The translations under genes and the position numbers were made by a program. Positions 58,689 to 64,000 of a stretch of 64,000 nucleotides of DNA are shown here, one piece after another (within the stretch, counting starts at the first letter, position 1; each line of letters opens with the position of its first letter). Below the pieces are notes generated by a model that saw only the letters and a program-made list of their open reading frames with translations, ran no database searches and was not told the DNA's origin. Source of the stretch: Prosthecobacter sp. (GTDB lineage Bacteria > Verrucomicrobiota > Verrucomicrobiia > Verrucomicrobiales > Verrucomicrobiaceae); assembly GCA_017853885.1 (NCBI GenBank), contig JAFMIR010000015.1, forward strand, positions 20,176 through 84,175, in the 5' to 3' direction.

Positions 58689-61600
58689 TCACCAGTTCAC
58701 ATTCACCCGCAGCCGTATGAAGCGTTTGGCCCCGCCGCTGAGCGGGACCGTGTCGCGCGCGATGAATTGCGTGGCCGTGTTCGCCTCTAGCACGACCTGC
58801 CCAGTGCTCCACGTTGCGAGATCGTTGCTCACTTCCGCTACGCACGTCGCGTCGCTCGCAGCGGGGTTCTTCGCAATCGAGATGCGCAGGAATTTATCCA
58901 CGCCCACGGTTGCAAAATCCTGCGCCAACGCTGCACCAGGCTGTGCGGCTGCGCGTGGGTTAAAGCCGATGAAGTATTCGATGGCATTCGCGATGCCGTC
59001 GTGATCCGGGTCGGCTTTCGGTCCACTGATTGCGCTGTTCGTCAACTCGGCGCTCGTGAAGTGATTCAGTTGCCATAGGTTTGTTGGCGTGACGCGCGTG
59101 ACGGTGACGTCGTCGAAAGTGCGCACCATGCCATCGTCCGCGATTAGCCGCAGCGTTGAAGTGCCGAGGTCGGAGAAGGTTGCGGCCGTGCTCAACGCGG
59201 CGCTGTTTCCAAAAATCGCATTGGTGCCGCTGAGCGTCTGCCAGCCTGTGATCGTGCCTGCAGGCAAGGTGTCGTCGCTCGTGCTGCCCGCGAGATTCGC
59301 GGTGAGCGTCGCGATCGTCTGGTCCGCGCCCGCACTGGGCTGCGGGCCGTAGTTTGCGGCAACGGTGGAGAAGTTGACGTTGTCCACGACGATCGTCGCG
59401 GGGTTGTAAGTGCTGCCGCTTGTCGCTGCGATGCCCGCCTCGATAGCGCCGCTGCCGAGGTCGATAGTCTGCGTGCTGCCAATCTGCGTCCACGTGCCGG
59501 GCGCGCCGCTCACGTCCGCCGCGCGCCATGCGGAGATGCTCGTGCCGATGCGCCTCACGCGAACCCAACAAGGGAAAGCGGACGCGGTGAATGAACTCGA
59601 CGTGCTCGCCGCCGCAGTCGTGCTGCGGCGGATGAATGCACCGCTCAAGGTGCTCCCTACTTCGGCGAAGGCGTGTTTCGCATCGCTCGCCGTGGTGCTG
59701 CGCAGCATCACGCCGGCGCACGTCGAAGAGCCTGTGACATTCTGCACGCTCACGATGCGCGCGGTGAGGTCGGCATTGCCGACGAACTCGCGGCTGATGA
59801 ATAAAAACTTGTCCGCTGTGCCCGTCGTGCTCACGCCACCACCGGTCGCCGTGATCGTGTAGGTGCCACTCACGAGAGTGTAGCCATCGGCTTCGCCTGG
59901 CTCGCCGACACCGGTCGTGCTCCAACCTGGGGAGTGCAGCGCACCCACGCGCACGTTTACGTCGGCTGTGCCGGTAAATTGCCCATCGCTCGCTGTGCAG
60001 CGCAGCACGTAGTCGCCCGGGGCGGAGAAGATGACGCCCGTGATGCCGGTGTTCGCGTTGTCGAATGTCGCCGTGCCTGGCCCACTCACGCGCGACCAGT
60101 TGATGCTCGCGATAGGCGTCAAGTTCAGCGGCGTCGCGCTCGCGCTGAGCCACAGTCCCGCGCCCGCCGGGATGCTGCACTGCGTCCGCAAGGGTTGCGC
60201 CACGTTCACCTTCGGTGGCAACGCGGCGGTGACAACGCCCGTGCTATCCACCACGAAGCGATACGAGCGCCCGTTTACGTCGATGCCGTCGATGTAGCCC
60301 TGCGCGTTGCGGTAGAGTTTCGCGAAGGAGATGCGCTGATCGTTCGTGTCCGTGTTCTCCCAGAACTTCATCTTGTTCGCGCCCTTCGAGTGGACGTCGA
60401 GGAAGTGCAGTACCTCGGTGATGTTCGTGTCATAGCCGCGCTGCCAGCGATCGAGCGCGACTTGGATGCGGCCCTCGGTCGTGTTCCAGTTTTGATTTGC
60501 CTGCGTCGCGAGACTCTCCTGAGGCGACGTGAGGAAAAACGTCGCGCTGCTCCCGCGCATGAAGCCGTAGGTGTTCCACTGCGCGCCGAGGCCGGTGGTG
60601 AAAAAATTCGTGAGCGTCGTACTCCACACATCGGTGCCATTCCACCAGCCCTGCGTCTGCCAGTAGGCCTGCGTGAGCGTCTGGCTATACCAACCCGTGT
60701 TCGGGTCTTCCTTGATGAAGTTCACGCCGTTCGCATCGCGTCCGCACGCGCGCACGATGATCTGCCCCCAGCGTCGGCGGAAGTCGGCAGGCAGGCTGTT
60801 CACGTAGGCGTCGAGATCGTGCGTGGCCTCGTGATGCACGACGGTCATCAGGAAATTTTCCGAGCCGCGATCACCGATGACGGAGCGCGCGTCGGTGTTG
60901 AATCCGAACTCGCCGCCGCTGGTGCCAGAGCCGGCGAAGGTGTTCTTGAGGTGTCCGCGCACGAGGTAGTCGCGCGTGTCGAGAGACTCATGCTGCGTGA
61001 TGCCCGTGCCCGGATACAAGTCGCGCGGTATGAAGCGCACCCATTGCCAGATCGCCTCCGCGCCGTCGGGGTTGAGGAAATTTTCCATGTAGAGCAGGCC
61101 GACGTCTGTGCAGAGCTTGCGATACGCACCGGTCATCACGGCCGCGTCCGCCACGCGCGTGCGGTGAGCGGGGTCGAAGTATTTTGCCTTTAGCATCGTG
61201 AGGTGCAACATCGCCGCGAGCGATGGGATGCGCGGGTGCGTCGTGGTGTTCACGGTCTGCGCTTTGAAATACTGCGGGTAGCCGGTGATGAGTGCCTCGA
61301 GCGAATTCGTCATCGCATCCACCTGCGACGGTGTGGCAGTCGTGGTGATGCAGTCGTAGATGCTCGCGAGTTGCTGCTGCACGAGCACCTTCGCTGTTGC
61401 GTTGCCCTCGAGATACGTGCCGAGGTCCGTCGGATGCGCGGCGACCGTCGCGGAGAGGTTCGCGAGGTCGGTGTTAGCAGCGAAGCCAGTCGCGAACCGC
61501 ACCTTCCCGCCGATGCTGCCGCCGATGAGCAGGTCGAACGTGCCGTCGCCATCGAAGTCCGCGAGATCGACGAATGGCCCGTCGGTGAGCGCGTGCAGGT

Positions 61601-62741
61601 CCGGCGTGCTGCCATCGGGCAAGGTGACGCTGAGCTGCGCGGACGAGCCGAGCACGGGCGCGGCGGCGGAGGCTGTGTTCGCGCGAAAGTCGATGTTGCC
61701 CCAGTTGTAGGCGACGAGCAGATCGAGCACGCCGTCGCGCGATACGTCGATCACTCGCGGCGTGAGATTGTAGGAGCCGCTGATCGTGAGGCCTGTGGTG
61801 TCGAGCGCCGTCACGGGCGCGGCGAAGGTCTGCGTCGCGCCGGTCGAGGTGTTGTAAGCCACCTGCACATTGCCGGAGAACGAGCCGGTGATGATATCCG
61901 GTTTGCCGTCGCCATTCCAATCCGCCACGTCCACGCGCGAGTCGGTGGCGACGAAGTCCGCGGTGTTCGCCGCATTGCGCAGCAGCACCCCCGCGGCGAG
62001 CACGATGCTGCCGGTGGTCGTTGTCGTGCGGTAGTAGGTGATCTTGCCGTTGCTCGTGTTCGTCATCGCGAGGTCGCGCACGCCGTCCCCGTCGAAGTCC
62101 GCCCACGCAACGCACACGAGGCCCGTGCCCGCGCTGATGTTCACGCCAGCCGCCTGCACGCGAGTGCCTCCGGCGAAGACGGGCGTACTCGCTGTGCCGG
62201 TGTTGAGATAAAGCCACACCGCGCCGCTCGCTCCGACGATGATGTCGGACAAGCCGTCGCGATTCCAATCCACAACGCGCGGCACCGTGGAGGTGGATGC
62301 GCCGAAGTCGATCGTCGCGCCGCCCGCCGATAAGTCGGTCATGTTCACGAAGCGCGTCGTTGCGTAGCCGCTCTCTGGCACGATCACGCGCGCGCTCATC
62401 GTCGTGATCGAAGTGCCGCCGTGCCCGTCGCTCACTGTCACCGCGAACGAATCCGCGCCCGTGTATCCGCTTGCGGGCGTGTAGGTGAAGGTACCGTCGC
62501 CATTCGCGCTCGCGCTGCCGTGCGCGGGTTGCGTGAAGGACTGCACACTCAGCGTGTCGTTCTCGATGTCATACACATTCAGGATCGCGCTCGGCGTGCG
62601 CCGCGCGATGTCGCGCTCCACGTCGAAGTTGCGCGTCGTCGCAAAGGGCGCGACGTTTGGCCACGGGTCGGGAGCGATTGTCGTCGTGAGGGCCGCGTGT
62701 AGCGCAGCGCTGGAGAGGAGGAGTGCGAGGAGGGAACGCAT
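58689..62741 (-). CDS. Large secreted multidomain protein with HExxH metallopeptidase motif
   Basis: 1350 residues from the ATG giving MRSLLALLLSSAALHAAL (signal peptide). The frame continues upstream to 63419, but without a plausible start. Order: a cadherin/VCBS-like Ig domain (ASGYTGADSFAVTVSDGHGG), FG-GAP/VCBS propeller repeats (DWNRDGLSDIIVG, DFDGDGVRDLAM, DWNGDGKPDII), a catalytic-looking domain with VVHHEATHDLDAY (HExxH, His637-His641), PKD-like and beta-sandwich domains, and a C-terminal DPDHDGIANAIEYFIGFNP tail found on many exported verrucomicrobial proteins. It is GC-rich, with long antisense frames that are artefacts. Confidence 0.85.
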   Translation of the reverse strand: MRSLLALLLSSAALHAALTTTIAPDPWPNVAPFATTRNFDVERDIARRTPSAILNVYDIENDTLSVQSFTQPAHGSASANGDGTFTYTPASGYTGADSFAVTVSDGHGGTSITTMSARVIVPESGYATTRFVNMTDLSAGGATIDFGASTSTVPRVVDWNRDGLSDIIVGASGAVWLYLNTGTASTPVFAGGTRVQAAGVNISAGTGLVCVAWADFDGDGVRDLAMTNTSNGKITYYRTTTTTGSIVLAAGVLLRNAANTADFVATDSRVDVADWNGDGKPDIITGSFSGNVQVAYNTSTGATQTFAAPVTALDTTGLTISGSYNLTPRVIDVSRDGVLDLLVAYNWGNIDFRANTASAAAPVLGSSAQLSVTLPDGSTPDLHALTDGPFVDLADFDGDGTFDLLIGGSIGGKVRFATGFAANTDLANLSATVAAHPTDLGTYLEGNATAKVLVQQQLASIYDCITTTATPSQVDAMTNSLEALITGYPQYFKAQTVNTTTHPRIPSLAAMLHLTMLKAKYFDPAHRTRVADAAVMTGAYRKLCTDVGLLYMENFLNPDGAEAIWQWVRFIPRDLYPGTGITQHESLDTRDYLVRGHLKNTFAGSGTSGGEFGFNTDARSVIGDRGSENFLMTVVHHEATHDLDAYVNSLPADFRRRWGQIIVRACGRDANGVNFIKEDPNTGWYSQTLTQAYWQTQGWWNGTDVWSTTLTNFFTTGLGAQWNTYGFMRGSSATFFLTSPQESLATQANQNWNTTEGRIQVALDRWQRGYDTNITEVLHFLDVHSKGANKMKFWENTDTNDQRISFAKLYRNAQGYIDGIDVNGRSYRFVVDSTGVVTAALPPKVNVAQPLRTQCSIPAGAGLWLSASATPLNLTPIASINWSRVSGPGTATFDNANTGITGVIFSAPGDYVLRCTASDGQFTGTADVNVRVGALHSPGWSTTGVGEPGEADGYTLVSGTYTITATGGGVSTTGTADKFLFISREFVGNADLTARIVSVQNVTGSSTCAGVMLRSTTASDAKHAFAEVGSTLSGAFIRRSTTAAASTSSSFTASAFPCWVRVRRIGTSISAWRAADVSGAPGTWTQIGSTQTIDLGSGAIEAGIAATSGSTYNPATIVVDNVNFSTVAANYGPQPSAGADQTIATLTANLAGSTSDDTLPAGTITGWQTLSGTNAIFGNSAALSTAATFSDLGTSTLRLIADDGMVRTFDDVTVTRVTPTNLWQLNHFTSAELTNSAISGPKADPDHDGIANAIEYFIGFNPRAAAQPGAALAQDFATVGVDKFLRISIAKNPAASDATCVAEVSNDLATWSTGQVVLEANTATQFIARDTVPLSGGAKRFIRLRVNVNW

Positions 62742-62974
62742 GATGGGGAGAGTGGCGCAGCGCGCCTTAGACTGCAGCAGCTTGCTGCCGCCTGCGCAAA
62801 GCGCCCGCAAGCTGGCCCAGTCCAAGGTCGTGCGGATGTGCTCATCATTTTGCGGGTGCGACAGCGAGGTCGTGCCAACGCTGCGCTTGGAGATCGGGCC
62901 AACTTCTACGCGGTAGCTCCCACCGTCCGCCTTTACCCACGCGCAGTCCGTCGAACGGGGCGGCTTTTCGGGTA
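62742..62974. other. Upstream region of the large secreted protein
   Basis: No gene with support. The minus-strand frame of the large protein stays open here, but has a composition unlike a secreted protein. Promoter not identified. Confidence 0.35.
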
Positions 62975-63210
62975 TTATGCGTGGACGTTTTTCGCGTTTA
63001 GCTTGCGGCCTTTCAGCTGCGGCCAGCCGAAGGTCACGTTCAACTTCGGGATGCCCGAGCGTGGAAGCGGCGCGGTGGAATACACCTCGACGAATGCACT
63101 GTGATTCGCCGACTAGGTGAAGTCGGTGACCTCGAACCGCAGCTGCCTGGCATCGTTCCTCGCGTCGTCCTGCGATTTCACTAGGCAGTGAAACCATGTG
63201 CCTGATAGGA
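62975..63210 (-). pseudogene. C-terminal relic of an unidentified gene
   Basis: Minus-strand reading gives LSGTWFHCLVKSQDDARND, then ARQLRFEVTDFT, a TAG stop near 63115, then SANHSAFVEVYSTAPLPRSG, IPKLNVTFGWPQLKG and a TAA at 62977. The two halves are in one frame and have natural protein composition, so this looks like the end of a gene broken by a nonsense change. I do not recognise the family. Confidence 0.5.
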
Positions 63211-63939
63211 ATTGCTTCTGAGGGGTAGGCTCGTCTTGCTCTTCGGCGCGGCGCGGAGACGCGGTATGAGGGAGCTTCGGGGGAGATGGGTAGGAGAAAT
63301 AATGAATTCCGAATGTGGAATGACCAGTGAAGACTGCGAATCTCGGTTTCAGCCCGGTTTTGAATCCGGTTTTGAACCGTCTTGCGATGGCTAAGGCGAA
63401 GATTTTGCCGAATTTTCAACGCTCATGAGAATAGCTTTTCCTTCCGCTGTGCCAAGGGTTTTTGGTGGCGGCTCTTTCGGCGGGTGAGGGTAGCAACGCA
63501 TCCCCTCTGGAAGCCCCGAGAAGTTCGGCGGCCGCATGGCTTGGGTGCTCGCTGCAGGCTGCGGTTATTGGGAGGGTGGTTGCCTAAAGCAGTTTATCTG
63601 CCGAGATCATCCGTCTGGCTTTTGATTCGCCTCGTTGCTCTCGCCCTGCGGGCAGCCTGCGGCTGGCTATCTTCGCTCCGCTTCGGTTTGTCGGTGATCG
63701 TCTTGCTGATGGAGCACTTCACTTTGAGCTTGGCGGGAGCGCCTCTCTGCAAGTTGATGCGCTGGCCTTTGGCAAACTTGCTTTTGTCAGCCGACGGATG
63801 AAGGAGGAGTTGAGTGTTGCTTCTTATGCAATGCCCCATGCACTCACAGCTCATTTCAGTGCATTTTCCCGCATCTCGTCCAACCTCATTGGATCGGTTT
63901 ATCTCTCCGGTTTCTCCTGGGTAGAAACAGAAACAACGA
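63211..63939. other. No gene seen before the tRNA
   Basis: About 730 bp. Open frames of 60-139 codons exist on both strands, but none has a start site, domain or context. No transposase, integrase or direct repeat of the tRNA end was noticed. Confidence 0.4.
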
Positions 63940-64000
63940 TGGTGCGCGGTGCAGGGTTCGAACCTGCGACCCCTGCCGTGTGAAGGCAGTGCTCTACCGC
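63940..64000 (-). tRNA. tRNA-Val (anticodon CAC), 5' end outside window
   Basis: On the minus strand the order is D-arm (GGTAGAGC), anticodon stem-loop CTGCC-TTCACAC-GGCAG with anticodon CAC, variable loop, T-arm GCAGG-TTCGAAC-CCTGC, acceptor 3' strand, discriminator A and an encoded CCA ending at 63940. The 5' acceptor strand lies beyond 64000. It reads GUG codons. Confidence 0.92.

Noticed and set aside
59934..62333. Long plus-strand frames of 419 and 376 codons
   Set aside because: Antisense shadows of the GC-rich giant protein gene; no domains and Arg/Val/Ala-biased composition.
62742..63419. N-terminal extension of the giant secreted protein frame
   Set aside because: The extension has random, Arg-rich composition, lacks a signal peptide and would hide the clear one that starts at 62741.

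Overview
The window looks like a chromosomal segment of a Verrucomicrobiota bacterium, most likely Verrucomicrobiaceae (Prosthecobacter or Verrucomicrobium-like). The main reasons are two sets of PVC-type DUF1549/DUF1553 plus DUF1501 genes, several exported PQQ-type beta-propellers, a very large secreted repeat protein, and Gram-negative envelope genes (LpxL-like acyltransferase, TolB plus a Pal-like lipoprotein). No rRNA and no CRISPR array is visible. One partial tRNA-Val(CAC) sits at the right edge.

Left part (1-31270) is mostly housekeeping. It holds acetyl-CoA synthetase (partial), a P2-type cation ATPase followed by an A-type Fe-S carrier and an HscB-like J protein, moaC, potD plus a DUF6580 membrane protein, an FAD oxidoreductase, an M42-like peptidase, a lipid A-type acyltransferase, acpP with a clear terminator, two membrane metallopeptidases, an in-frame FolK-PanB fusion, a TopB-type topoisomerase, a class III nucleotide cyclase, a coiled-coil/Q-rich membrane protein, a LURP-one/scramblase-like protein, a beta-CASP nuclease, a glutathione peroxidase, an amino-acid binding lipoprotein, a D-2-hydroxyacid dehydrogenase and a NuoE-NuoF fusion flavoprotein.

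Centre (31279-34549, minus strand) has tolB, a Pal-like lipoprotein and a bacterial pentameric ligand-gated ion channel.

The most unusual region is 34931-48215, all on the plus strand. It encodes an ECF-like sigma factor, a translationally coupled one-TM partner (probable anti-sigma factor), and four exported caspase-like (C14) peptidases each fused to an FGE/SUMF-type C-type-lectin-fold domain that lacks the FGE catalytic cysteines. Between and after them lie a small secreted Cys-rich protein, an OmpA-like protein, a lipoprotein, an exported protein with an internal beta-domain duplication, and a protein with two CXXCH haem motifs plus a DUF4384-like domain. I read this as a sigma-controlled envelope recognition and proteolysis system. 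Two of the peptidase genes share a nearly identical block of about 645 bp while their lectin domains differ. The region is bracketed by two near-identical 76-bp direct repeats that are remnants of the 3' end of an AAA+ ATPase gene; two more relics of the same gene lie nearby.

Right part (48581-57363) carries two divergent DUF1549/1553-DUF1501 gene sets, the second with a WD40 protein. From 57364 to the tRNA the window is decayed accessory DNA: an AAA+ relic, an AbiEii-type toxin pseudogene with an overlapping upstream partner remnant, a 1350-residue secreted protein with FG-GAP/VCBS repeats and an HExxH metalloprotease motif, and a further pseudogene tail.
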